In this document: in pieces, positions 33,726-41,047 of the stretch
How positions within the stretch are numbered: position 1 is the stretch's first letter
Layout of the letters: each line of letters begins with the position of its first letter
From: Lachnospiraceae bacterium KGMB03038
Lineage (GTDB): Bacteria > Bacillota > Clostridia > Lachnospirales > Lachnospiraceae
DNA: 64,000 nucleotides
Assembly: GCA_007361935.1 (NCBI GenBank)
Contig: CP041667.1
Span: 496,001-560,000 of the forward strand
Direction: 5' to 3'
The notes under the pieces: model-generated
Told to the model about the DNA's origin: nothing
The model's input: the letters and a program-made list of their open reading frames with translations, nothing else
The model's database searches: none
Position numbers and translations under genes: made by a program

Positions 33726-34703
33726 ATGGCAGATAAGATTATTCGTACGATAGGTGTTTTGACCAGCGGAGGCGATGCGCCGGGAATGAATGCGGCGATC
33801 CGGGCAGTTGTCAGGACGGCGTTGGGAAAAGGTCTGAAAGTCAGAGGAATCAGACGTGGTTATCAGGGACTGTTGAATGAGGAGATCATAGATATGTCCG
33901 CCAGAGATGTGTCCGATACGATCCAGCGTGGAGGAACCATCCTGCAGACGGCGCGCTGCGCGGAGATGCGTACGGAAGAGGGGCAGCAGAAAGCGGCGGC
34001 GATCTGCAAGAAATATGGGATCGATGGCCTGGTAGTCATTGGCGGAGACGGTTCCTTCGCAGGCGCCCAGAAGCTGGCGAACTTCGGGATCAATACCATC
34101 GGGCTTCCGGGAACCATCGACCTGGATATCGGATGTACCGAATATACGATCGGATTCGATACCGCGGTGAATACCGCAATGGAAGCGATCGATAAGGTAA
34201 GGGACACATCCACTTCTCATGAGCGCTGCTCCATTATCGAGGTAATGGGAAGAGATGCGGGATATCTGGCGCTCTGGTGCGGAATCGCCAATGGCGCGGA
34301 GCGTATCCTGATGCCGGAAGAGCACGATTACAATGAGGATGCGATCGTAGCAGATATTCAGGAATGTCGGAAGCGCGGCAAGAAGAATTATATCATTATC
34401 AACGCGGAAGGAATCGGAGATTCCATGAATATGGCTAAGCGGATCGAGGAAGCGACAGGAATGGAAACGAGAGCTACTGTACTTGGCCACATGCAGCGCG
34501 GAGGAAGCCCGACCTGCAAAGACAGGGTATATGCTTCTATTATGGGGGCGATGGCGGTAGACCTTCTGCTGGAAGGCAAGACAAACCGCGTGGTAGGATA
34601 CAGGCACGGCCAGTATGTAGATTTTGATATTGATGAAGCGTTGAATATGAAGAAAGAAATTCCGGCTTATCAGTATGAGATCGCGAAACAGCTGGCACTC
34701 TAA
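33726..34703 (+). CDS. pfkA: ATP-dependent 6-phosphofructokinase
   Basis: A 325-residue glycolytic kinase. LTSGGDAPGMNAAIRAVVR, VIGGDGSFAGAQKL and PGTIDLDIGCTEYTIGFDTA are visible. The GGDGS form (glycine rather than aspartate) marks the ATP-using rather than the pyrophosphate-using type. In the usual TIDND motif the asparagine is leucine (TIDLD, residues 130-134), while the catalytic Asp132 is kept. GGGAGG precedes the ATG. Dihydroxyacetone phosphate and fructose 6-phosphate from the sugar modules would meet glycolysis around this step. Confidence 0.95.
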   Translation: MADKIIRTIGVLTSGGDAPGMNAAIRAVVRTALGKGLKVRGIRRGYQGLLNEEIIDMSARDVSDTIQRGGTILQTARCAEMRTEEGQQKAAAICKKYGIDGLVVIGGDGSFAGAQKLANFGINTIGLPGTIDLDIGCTEYTIGFDTAVNTAMEAIDKVRDTSTSHERCSIIEVMGRDAGYLALWCGIANGAERILMPEEHDYNEDAIVADIQECRKRGKKNYIIINAEGIGDSMNMAKRIEEATGMETRATVLGHMQRGGSPTCKDRVYASIMGAMAVDLLLEGKTNRVVGYRHGQYVDFDIDEALNMKKEIPAYQYEIAKQLAL

Positions 34704-34721
34704 GATATAGAAGAGAAGGAT

Positions 34722-35168
34722 ATGACAAAAGAGGTATTATTATCCATTTCCGGTCTTCATTACGATGTGTTTACGGGGGCGGAGGAAGAGGAAAACGAGC
34801 TCATAGAAGTCATTACCCCGGCCTCTTATTACTATAAAAACGGGAAACATTATATCATCTATGAAGAGGTGGTAGAGGGACTTCCGGGAACGATCAAAAA
34901 TAAAGTGAGGATTTCCGAATATGGGATGCTGGAAATTATAAAAAGCGGCATTTCCAATCTCCATATGATCTTTGAAAAAGATAAGATCAATATGACTCAG
35001 TATGAGACACCCTATGGGGAACTTCTGGTAGGCGTCTATACAAAGGACATCCGCGTGGAGGTTTCTGAGGAAGAAATGCACATCTGCGTTTCTTATGTAT
35101 TGGATATCAATGGAGAAAAAGTGGCGGATTCAGAAATCGTTATGAACGTAAAATCAAAACAAGAATAA
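34722..35168 (+). CDS. DUF1934 protein (YwiB-like beta-barrel)
   Basis: A 148-residue protein starting MTKEVLLSISGLHYDVFTGA and containing YYYKNGKHYIIYEEVVEGLP and TPYGELLVGVYTKDIRVEV, the pattern of the DUF1934 family, small beta-barrel proteins with no established function. It lies 18 bases after pfkA and was probably co-transcribed with it. The first long palindrome (35178-35221) begins 9 bases after its stop. Confidence 0.8.
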   Translation: MTKEVLLSISGLHYDVFTGAEEEENELIEVITPASYYYKNGKHYIIYEEVVEGLPGTIKNKVRISEYGMLEIIKSGISNLHMIFEKDKINMTQYETPYGELLVGVYTKDIRVEVSEEEMHICVSYVLDINGEKVADSEIVMNVKSKQE

Positions 35169-35177
35169 GTAAGTTGT

Positions 35178-35221
35178 CAATTGGGGCCGGGGGATTTTTA
35201 AAAATCCCCCGGCCCCAATTG
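35178..35221. repeat. 44-bp perfect palindrome, copy 1
   Basis: Every base from 35178 to 35221 pairs with its partner about the centre between 35199 and 35200 (TTTTT|AAAAA). The arms are CAATT, GGGGCCGGGGGA and their complements. The inner 34 bases are identical to copy 2 at 35789-35822. It lies between DUF1934 and the rpiB-like gene, both plus strand, upstream of the latter's promoter. There is no T-run after it, so it is not a standard terminator. Confidence 0.85.
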
Positions 35222-35244
35222 CGCATTTCGTAAAAAAGCGAAAG

Positions 35245-35273
35245 TGGACAAACCGGGATACCGGTGGTAAAAT
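35245..35273 (+). promoter_or_regulatory. Promoter of the second RpiB-family gene
   Basis: -35 TGGACA (35245-35250), 17-base spacer, -10 TAAAAT (35268-35273). The spacer holds a small palindrome ACCGG-GATA-CCGGT (35252-35265), a possible operator. Confidence 0.7.
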
Positions 35274-35316
35274 GTGCGTAGAATAAAAACTTACTAGACC
35301 AAAGGAGACGTGTATC

Positions 35317-35757
35317 ATGAAAATTGCAATTGGGTGCGATCCAAACGCGCAGGAAGCAAAAGAAGAACTGATGAAATTTATTGAGGCAAAAGGCTATGGT
35401 GAGCTGACAGATTTTGGAAGTGAAGATCCAATCTATGCCCATACCGCGATCAAGGTAGCCGAGGCAGTTGCGGCGGGCGAGTATGACAGGGGAATTCTGA
35501 TCTGCGGTACCGGAATTGGAGTATCCATTGCCGCGAACAAAGTAAAAGGCGCATACGCGGCGCTGCTGTCCGATGTGTATTCCGCACAGCGCGCGCGTTT
35601 GAGTAATGATGCGAATATCGCCTGCATGGGAGCATTTACTTCAGGAAGTAAAGAGAGAGAACTGATGACAGAGGCGTTCCTGACAAACGAATTCGTGCCG
35701 GGATGTTCTTCCCAGCCAAAGGTAGATGCCTTCGTAGAGTATGATAAGAATCGGTAA
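35317..35757 (+). CDS. RpiB/LacAB-family isomerase, copy 2, tetrulose-phosphate-isomerase-like
   Basis: A 146-residue RpiB-fold isomerase with catalytic Cys63 in LICGTGIGVSIAANK. It differs from the copy at 16288 at the substrate site: GNDHAA becomes GCDPNA, and RQHNNTN becomes RARLSNDAN, so the phosphate-side histidine is a leucine in an LSN motif. As I recall, this LSN form is seen in erythrulose 4-phosphate isomerases (EryI/DerI type), which form D-erythrose 4-phosphate. It has its own promoter and is flanked by two matching palindromes. It is convergent with the cyclase gene at the end of module 2. Confidence 0.85.
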   Translation: MKIAIGCDPNAQEAKEELMKFIEAKGYGELTDFGSEDPIYAHTAIKVAEAVAAGEYDRGILICGTGIGVSIAANKVKGAYAALLSDVYSAQRARLSNDANIACMGAFTSGSKERELMTEAFLTNEFVPGCSSQPKVDAFVEYDKNR

Positions 35758-35778
35758 GCTGTCAAAAAGGGACAGGGC

Positions 35779-35832
35779 ATTTTCAATCGGGGCCGGGGGA
35801 TTTTTAAAAATCCCCCGGCCCCGATTGAAAAT
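35779..35832. repeat. 54-bp perfect palindrome, copy 2
   Basis: Perfect symmetry from 35779 to 35832 about 35805/35806. Core 34 bases (35789-35822) equal copy 1. Next to the core copy 1 has CAATT/AATTG and copy 2 has CAATC/GATTG, a paired change that keeps the symmetry. It lies between the convergent rpiB-like and cyclase genes and touches the cyclase stop codon, so it could act as a two-way terminator. Confidence 0.85.
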
Positions 35833-36521
35833 TACTGAATAATCCCGCCGTCGTTGATGGCAATGATCCGGCATGGGCAAGCCTCGATGCCAACGATCTT
35901 GAGTGGCAGCATGAAGACTAATGCTCTGCCGTTCTCAATCTTATCCAGATTGGTTAAAGATTCTACCATAGCAAGATTGTTCTTGAATGCGAGATTATGG
36001 TTCGGCTGATCTGGAATGTTGAAGTTCTCAAGAGATGTGGCATCAGTTCCGATGGCGATGATCTTTTTCTCTCGAATCAGCCATTCCATAGCATCGCAGG
36101 CTACATACGGATATGGCTCCCAGTCGTCAGTCCGCCATTTCTTGTCAAGACCGGTATGAAGAAAGACGATATCTCCTTCTTTGATCTTATCATCATAAGC
36201 TTTGAATTCTTCCAGAGACATGCAGTCGCCGGCATTCTTATCTGTGAAATCCAGGACAACCGCTTCCCCGATCAGACTGGTCAGAGGGAAATTAGCCGCG
36301 TTCATGCCGCCTTCTACATGATGCAGCGGAAATTCCACATGAGTTCCGCAGTGGGTTGAGAAGGAAACATCACCGGACACATACCAGGTTCCAGGGCTGT
36401 GAGGCTCTCCGCGCTCTCCTAAGAAATCAACATCATAGACCCAGGTCTGCAGATTAAATGGTTCCTCTCTTGGGATCATCCGATGGCTTAACTCAACTAC
36501 TTTGCTGAAATCAACTTTCAT
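35832..36521 (-). CDS. Cyclase family protein (kynurenine formamidase-like)
   Basis: A 229-residue metal-dependent hydrolase of the cyclase/KynB family. The signature normally read as HxGTHxDxPxH appears as HCGTHVEFPLHH, with glutamate in place of the metal-binding aspartate. GDIVFLHTGLD and IGTDATSLENF are further family blocks. Start ATG 36521 has AAAGGAG 9 bases upstream; ATG 36530 lies directly on that site. It is the last gene of module 2, after the FGGY kinase. A lactone- or amide-opening role is possible; the substrate is unknown. Confidence 0.83.
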   Translation of the reverse strand: MKVDFSKVVELSHRMIPREEPFNLQTWVYDVDFLGERGEPHSPGTWYVSGDVSFSTHCGTHVEFPLHHVEGGMNAANFPLTSLIGEAVVLDFTDKNAGDCMSLEEFKAYDDKIKEGDIVFLHTGLDKKWRTDDWEPYPYVACDAMEWLIREKKIIAIGTDATSLENFNIPDQPNHNLAFKNNLAMVESLTNLDKIENGRALVFMLPLKIVGIEACPCRIIAINDGGIIQ

Positions 36522-36558
36522 AACTGACATCTCCTTTTCTTCTTATTAAATAGTAGTT

Positions 36559-38085
36559 TTATTTGAGTATGTCCGCGCGTTTGGACATGGTCTCTTTCAG
36601 AACGGGATAAAGTTCTTTATAGATGGTGAAGTATTCGTTATACTGTTCGTGGGCTTTGGCGGAAGGAAGAATAGCGGGGTTCATAGTGAGCCATTCGCCC
36701 ATCCGGCTGTAATCTGTGATAAACCCGGCGCCTACCGCGGCTAAAAAAGCATCTCCCAGCGGGGCCTCGATCTCCTGCACCGGCGTCAAGATTGGAAGAC
36801 CGGTTACATCGGCAAAGATTTGTTTCCAGATCGAGGAACGGGCGCCTCCTCCTACCAGTACAATTTTTTCGATGGCAAGGTCTGAGTCTGTCATGGACTC
36901 CATGATGTGACGGAGAGAATAAGCAACAGACTCTAGAAGAGCCCGGTAAATGTGCCCTTTCGTGTGAGATAAAGTAAGTCCAAAAAGGACACCGGAAGCC
37001 TTCTCGTCCCAGATTGGAGTCCGTTCCCCCATGAAATATGGAAGGGCGACAAGTCCATCTGATCCGGGGCCGATATTCTGGGAAAGGATCATTTGCTCTA
37101 GTTCGTCATAGGTTCTGCTGGTATCATCTCCCATAAATTGATTGGCAAACCAGCGGGGAAGCGCGCCTGCGGTAGAGGACCCGCCATAAGTATAGCTGAA
37201 CCTGGAAGGCTCGATACAGTAAGGCATGGATACCAGATCGGGATTGTCCGGCCTTCGGTCGTGAATATATCCCCAATTCAAGGAAGTGCCAAGTACCGCC
37301 GCGTTATCTCCGGGGCGCACAATCCCTGCGCTCAGCATAGAAGCGATACAGTCGACAGTGCCGGCGCACATGGGAACAGGAGAGGACAGGCCTAATTTCT
37401 TCTGATATTCCGGGGTTACAGTCCCGATGATATCGCTTGGACTGTGGAAATCTTTTGGCAGCGCCTCGTAAGGGATGCCCATTTCCCGGCACATATCCTT
37501 TGACCAGGAGTGAGTGCTGTAATCGTAGATTCCGCCTACATTTCCGGCAGAACAGTAATCCACCGTCAGTTTTCCGGTCATCTTATAAAGAATATAGCTG
37601 TGTATGGGGAGGATGTGTCGGATTTTTTCCCAGTTTTCCGGTTCGTTTTCTTTGACCCATAGTAATTTGGTGTAGCCAAAGTAGGAATCGGTGCCATTTC
37701 CTGTAGTCTGAAAAATGCGTTCTCTCCCGATCGTCTCTTCCACCATGCGGCGCTCTTTCTCCGCTCTGCGGTCCATCCAGATCAAGGCCGGACGTACGGA
37801 CTTCATGGATTCATCGCACATAGCCCCGGTACCTCCATAGAGCGCGCTGATACAGATTGCTTCAATCGAGCTGTCCTGGGGCGGAAGGCTGGAGATGACA
37901 GCGTGTATGGTGGAGACGGCCGCTTCCAGCCAGACGTCTGGATCCTGTTCAGCCCAATTATTATGAAGCTGGATGATGCCGTATGTAGTAGAAGATTGAG
38001 AGAGTATGTGTCCATCTTTGTCTGTGGCAACAGCTTTTGTACCGGAAGTTCCAATATCACATCCAATGAAAATCTGTCTATTCAT
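36559..38085 (-). CDS. FGGY-family carbohydrate kinase of module 2 (apulokinase/xylulokinase-like)
   Basis: A 508-residue FGGY kinase: FIGCDIGTSGTKAVATDKDG at the N-terminus, ISALYGGTGAMCDES and WMDRRAEKERR on the sugar side, catalytic aspartate in PMCAGTVDCIASMLSAG, ATP-side VLVGGGARSSIWKQIFADV. The usual GQ-HG block of xylulokinase is replaced by YGGTGAM, so the substrate is probably not plain D-xylulose. It sits after the TIM-barrel isomerase and split transketolase genes, the set known for apiose use (isomerase ApsI, kinase ApsK, transketolase AptA/AptB). AGGAGG precedes ATG 38085. Confidence 0.83.
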   Translation of the reverse strand: MNRQIFIGCDIGTSGTKAVATDKDGHILSQSSTTYGIIQLHNNWAEQDPDVWLEAAVSTIHAVISSLPPQDSSIEAICISALYGGTGAMCDESMKSVRPALIWMDRRAEKERRMVEETIGRERIFQTTGNGTDSYFGYTKLLWVKENEPENWEKIRHILPIHSYILYKMTGKLTVDYCSAGNVGGIYDYSTHSWSKDMCREMGIPYEALPKDFHSPSDIIGTVTPEYQKKLGLSSPVPMCAGTVDCIASMLSAGIVRPGDNAAVLGTSLNWGYIHDRRPDNPDLVSMPYCIEPSRFSYTYGGSSTAGALPRWFANQFMGDDTSRTYDELEQMILSQNIGPGSDGLVALPYFMGERTPIWDEKASGVLFGLTLSHTKGHIYRALLESVAYSLRHIMESMTDSDLAIEKIVLVGGGARSSIWKQIFADVTGLPILTPVQEIEAPLGDAFLAAVGAGFITDYSRMGEWLTMNPAILPSAKAHEQYNEYFTIYKELYPVLKETMSKRADILK

Positions 38086-38116
38086 AAATAACCTCCTGCT
38101 GGCAGATGTGCCAGAA

Positions 38117-39004
38117 CTATACGCCTAATTTTGCGTGAAGAAAATACATGGTTTTTTTCATCCGCTCATAGACGGCATCATCATCGTCTTCGAAAATTGT
38201 AACAACTTCCAGATACTGGGGGATATCGTTCAGTCCGGCTTCGGAAGTTGCCTTTATGATTCCTTCAGGGGTGACAATACCGTCCTGAGTGAAGTCCCAG
38301 TGCCGATCCCACTGCCCGTCTGTCTGCTGGAGATGGATAGAACCAATATAAGGGGCGCAGGTTTTAAGCCATAAGCCGATATCTGCCTCATCTTTTAAAA
38401 GGGGCTTATAAAGAGCGTGTCCCCAGTCGATCAAGAGTTTGATGGGGATATCACTTCCTTCTAGATCCTTCATCATCTGGACAGAGACGGAGGGGCTGTG
38501 GGGAAATTCTGTAATCAAAGGCGTTGCCTCGATATGGATTTCCTGAAGGCCGATCTGTTTGCCGTAAGATGCGATGGCGCGCAGGTGAGAAAGCATAGAT
38601 TGATACAATTCTTCTCGTTTCTGCGGATTCCTTGCATCTTGATAATCCATGCCGCCCACAGGGGTCCCCATAATAGGAGAGCCAAGCTCCAGCGACAGAT
38701 CGGCGGCCCGCTTGAAGAATTCTACCGAGATATCTTGCTGCTCCGGGTAGGGAGAGAGAAGCTGCGGGTAGGAATAGGAAGCCACGCCGCCAAATGTAGC
38801 ATCGATAGATACGCCCGCATCGGCGAAGGCCTTCCGGTAGCGGTCGGCCATGGCTTTTCGCTTATCCTGCGGCCACCAGGGATCAATAAGATCCCATGTA
38901 AACTGGACATGCTCTACCTCGAAGTCCTTCCGGCACATGTGGGCCAGATAGTCAGGGCGGAGCCAACGTTTGACCGCGAAGGAAAGATTTAATCCGAATT
39001 TCAT
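38117..39004 (-). CDS. Xylose-isomerase-like TIM-barrel sugar isomerase/epimerase
   Basis: A 295-residue TIM-barrel protein of the sugar isomerase/epimerase family. Barrel strands begin MKFGLNLSFAVKRW and VEHVQFTWDLIDPWW; metal ligands are likely in QEIHIEATPLITE, IKLLIDWGHALY and the glutamate of YLEVVTIFE. AGGAGG lies before ATG 39004; the frame extends upstream but into the end of the transketolase gene region. Two readings fit its neighbours: a D-apiose isomerase-like enzyme, or an erythrulose-phosphate epimerase-like enzyme feeding the RpiB-family gene next door. Sequence alone does not decide. Confidence 0.8.
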   Translation of the reverse strand: MKFGLNLSFAVKRWLRPDYLAHMCRKDFEVEHVQFTWDLIDPWWPQDKRKAMADRYRKAFADAGVSIDATFGGVASYSYPQLLSPYPEQQDISVEFFKRAADLSLELGSPIMGTPVGGMDYQDARNPQKREELYQSMLSHLRAIASYGKQIGLQEIHIEATPLITEFPHSPSVSVQMMKDLEGSDIPIKLLIDWGHALYKPLLKDEADIGLWLKTCAPYIGSIHLQQTDGQWDRHWDFTQDGIVTPEGIIKATSEAGLNDIPQYLEVVTIFEDDDDAVYERMKKTMYFLHAKLGV

Positions 39005-39027
39005 AGTTATACCTCCTTGTGGATTGA

Positions 39028-39861
39028 TCACGCCTGAAGAGCTTCCTTCAGCTCTTTCATTCCGTTTTCGTATTCTTCCTTTGTGGGAGTTTTGCCATGG
39101 AAAGCGACTACATTCTCCATGAAGGAAACTCCTTTCCCTTTGATGGTGTGAGAAATGATTGCTGTCGGGCGGTCTTTGCATTTTCTGGCCATATCCAGAG
39201 CGTCAAAAATCTCTTCAAAATCATGCCCGTTGATCTCCAGGGTGTTCCAGCCAAAAGCGCGCCATTTGGCGGCAATATCCAGCATATCTTTGACCTTCTT
39301 TGTTTCGGCATCGTTCTGGAGTCCGTTGACGTCTGTAAAAGCAACCAGGTGATCCAAGTGATAATGAGAGGCGGTAGCCGCGGCTTCCCAGATTTCCCCC
39401 TCATTGATCTCGCCGTCGCCGATCATGCAGTAGACACGAGAGTCAATTTTCTGATGTCTGAGCCCAAGTGCCATGCCGCAGGCGGCAGACAATCCAATAC
39501 CTAGGGAACCACTGGTCATCTCCACGCCGGGCGTCTTCTTCATATCAGGATGCCCCTGCAGCATAGAGTCGATGTGCCGAAAAGAAGTCATCAGCTTCTC
39601 TTTTGGAAAAAATCCGGCGTTTGCCAATGTGGCATAGAGGGCTGGAGCGGTGTGGCCTTTTGACAAAACAAAGCGATCCCGATCTTTTAGCTGCGGGCGT
39701 TTTGGATCATAGTGCATTTCGTCAAAATAGAGAGCTGTCAGGACTTCGACCATGGAAAATGATCCTCCAAGGTGGCCGGATTGGGCGTTGTAGATCATTT
39801 CCAGAATGTCTCTGCGGATGATATTTGCTTGTGTTTTTAAAATGGGAATATTTCTGGACAT
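39028..39861 (-). CDS. Transketolase, N-terminal subunit, copy 2
   Basis: A 277-residue TPP-binding half with SGHLGGSFSMVEVLTALYF, VLSKGHTAPALYATLA, GSLGIGLSAACGMALGL, GDGEINEGEIWEAA and VAFHGKTP. It differs from copy 1 around the thiamine site (TDVNGLQND in place of VDNNNLQID). In this operon the C-terminal subunit gene comes first and this one second, the reverse of the other two pairs. Its ribosome site overlaps the end of the C-subunit gene (AAAGGTAGG). Next to a TIM-barrel isomerase and FGGY kinase, it may be half of an apulose-4-phosphate-type transketolase. Confidence 0.92.
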   Translation of the reverse strand: MSRNIPILKTQANIIRRDILEMIYNAQSGHLGGSFSMVEVLTALYFDEMHYDPKRPQLKDRDRFVLSKGHTAPALYATLANAGFFPKEKLMTSFRHIDSMLQGHPDMKKTPGVEMTSGSLGIGLSAACGMALGLRHQKIDSRVYCMIGDGEINEGEIWEAAATASHYHLDHLVAFTDVNGLQNDAETKKVKDMLDIAAKWRAFGWNTLEINGHDFEEIFDALDMARKCKDRPTAIISHTIKGKGVSFMENVVAFHGKTPTKEEYENGMKELKEALQA

Positions 39862-39870
39862 ATCTTTTAC

Positions 39871-40806
39871 CTACCTTTTCATACTGATTGCTTTTTTTGC
39901 TGCTTTTACAATGTGGGCGGAAGTAAGGCCGTATTTGGTATATAGTTCATCTTGGGAGCCGGATTCGCCAAAATGGTCATGGACGCCTACTTTTACTACA
40001 GGAACAGGATAGTTTTCTGACAAAAACTCACTGACCGCGCCGCCTAAGCCTCCAATGACTGAGTGATCTTCTGCGGTAACAAAGGCGCCGGTTTCCTTAG
40101 CTTTGTCTAATAGAAGATCCTCTGGCAGCGGCTTGATGGAATACATATTCAGTACGGTAGCCCGAATCCCCTCAGCGGCTAAGGCGGAGGCGGCGAGAAG
40201 GGCTTGCTCTGTCATTAATCCGCAGGCCGCGATTGTAACATCCGAACCATTGGCGAGAAGGTCGGCGCCTCCTGGGATGAATTCCTTAGAGCCGCTGAAG
40301 ATATCTTCCGCGAGATCCCTCCCCAGTCTTAAATAGGCGGGCCCATTGTGTTTAAGCATGGCGCTTACAGCTGCTTTTGTCTCTGTTACGTCAGCGGCCG
40401 CAAAGACTTTGAAGTTTGGGAGAGTCCTTATGACGGCCATATCTTCCAATGCCTGGTGAGTAGCGCCGTCTTGACCAACGCAGAGACCGCTGTGGGTAGC
40501 GATGATCTTAACATTTAAATTGGGATAAGCGATTGCCTGCCGGATCTGTTCGAAAGGTTTTTCGGAAACAAACATAGAGAAACCGACAACAACAGGAATC
40601 AATCCGGTGGTTGCCATTCCGGCCGCGGTTCCGATCAGATCTGCTTCGCTGATCCCCACTCCAAACATTCTGTCCGGGTAGGCGGCTTGAAAATCTGTCA
40701 GTTTTAGAGCTCTTGCGGAATCGGCGTTAAGAACCACCATATTGGGATAGATTTCCGCGTTCTCCATTATTGTATCAATCATTGTGGAGCGAAAAGATTT
40801 TTTCAT
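39871..40806 (-). CDS. Transketolase, C-terminal subunit, copy 2
   Basis: A 311-residue pyrimidine-binding half: FGVGISEADLIGTAAGMA with the activating glutamate, THSGLCVGQDGATHQALED, AYLRLGRDLAED, and a C-terminal transketolase domain. First gene of the module 2 operon. ATG 40806 is preferred because AAAGGAA lies 9 bases upstream, while ATG 40815 lies on that site. Its promoter (40859-40885) has a nine-base C tract in the spacer. Reversed subunit order compared with pairs 1 and 3. Confidence 0.92.
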   Translation of the reverse strand: MKKSFRSTMIDTIMENAEIYPNMVVLNADSARALKLTDFQAAYPDRMFGVGISEADLIGTAAGMATTGLIPVVVGFSMFVSEKPFEQIRQAIAYPNLNVKIIATHSGLCVGQDGATHQALEDMAVIRTLPNFKVFAAADVTETKAAVSAMLKHNGPAYLRLGRDLAEDIFSGSKEFIPGGADLLANGSDVTIAACGLMTEQALLAASALAAEGIRATVLNMYSIKPLPEDLLLDKAKETGAFVTAEDHSVIGGLGGAVSEFLSENYPVPVVKVGVHDHFGESGSQDELYTKYGLTSAHIVKAAKKAISMKR

Positions 40807-40858
40807 GGTTGTCATTTCCTTTCTGAAGAAAAATGGTTAAAACTCAATTGTTACTCAA

Positions 40859-40885
40859 AGTATACCGGGGGGGGGTAAATGTCAA
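40859..40885 (-). promoter_or_regulatory. Module 2 promoter with homopolymeric C9 spacer tract
   Basis: On the minus strand: -35 TTGACA (40880-40885), spacer TTTA, nine C, GG (15 bases, 40865-40879), -10 TATACT (40859-40864). Both hexamers are near consensus but the spacer is two bases short of the 17-base optimum. Changes in the C tract would alter spacing and therefore strength. Confidence 0.7.
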
Positions 40886-40970
40886 TACAAAATAATAGAC
40901 AATATAGAGGCGCTAAAGGTGTGAATAAATATACAATTTGACGAAAAGCGAAACGGAAATAGAGAAAAAA

Positions 40971-41016
40971 TACTCCATAAATTAAAATTGAAAATGGAGT
41001 AAAAATGCGATATAAT
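40971..41016 (+). promoter_or_regulatory. Promoter and inverted-repeat operator of the RpiR gene
   Basis: -35 TTGAAA (40988-40993), 17-base spacer, -10 TATAAT (41011-41016). Inverted repeat TACTCCAT (40971-40978) and ATGGAGTA (40994-41001): the left arm is just above the -35 and the right arm is in the spacer. Probable autoregulatory site for the RpiR protein, which could also act on the divergent module 2 promoter about 90 bp away. Confidence 0.7.
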
Positions 41017-41047
41017 AGTAGGAAAGTACGGACAAGAGGTGCGGAAT

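Noticed and set aside
33726..34703. Pyrophosphate-dependent phosphofructokinase because of the TIDLD change
   Set aside because: GGDGS and the overall length are those of ATP-dependent PfkA; the catalytic Asp is intact.
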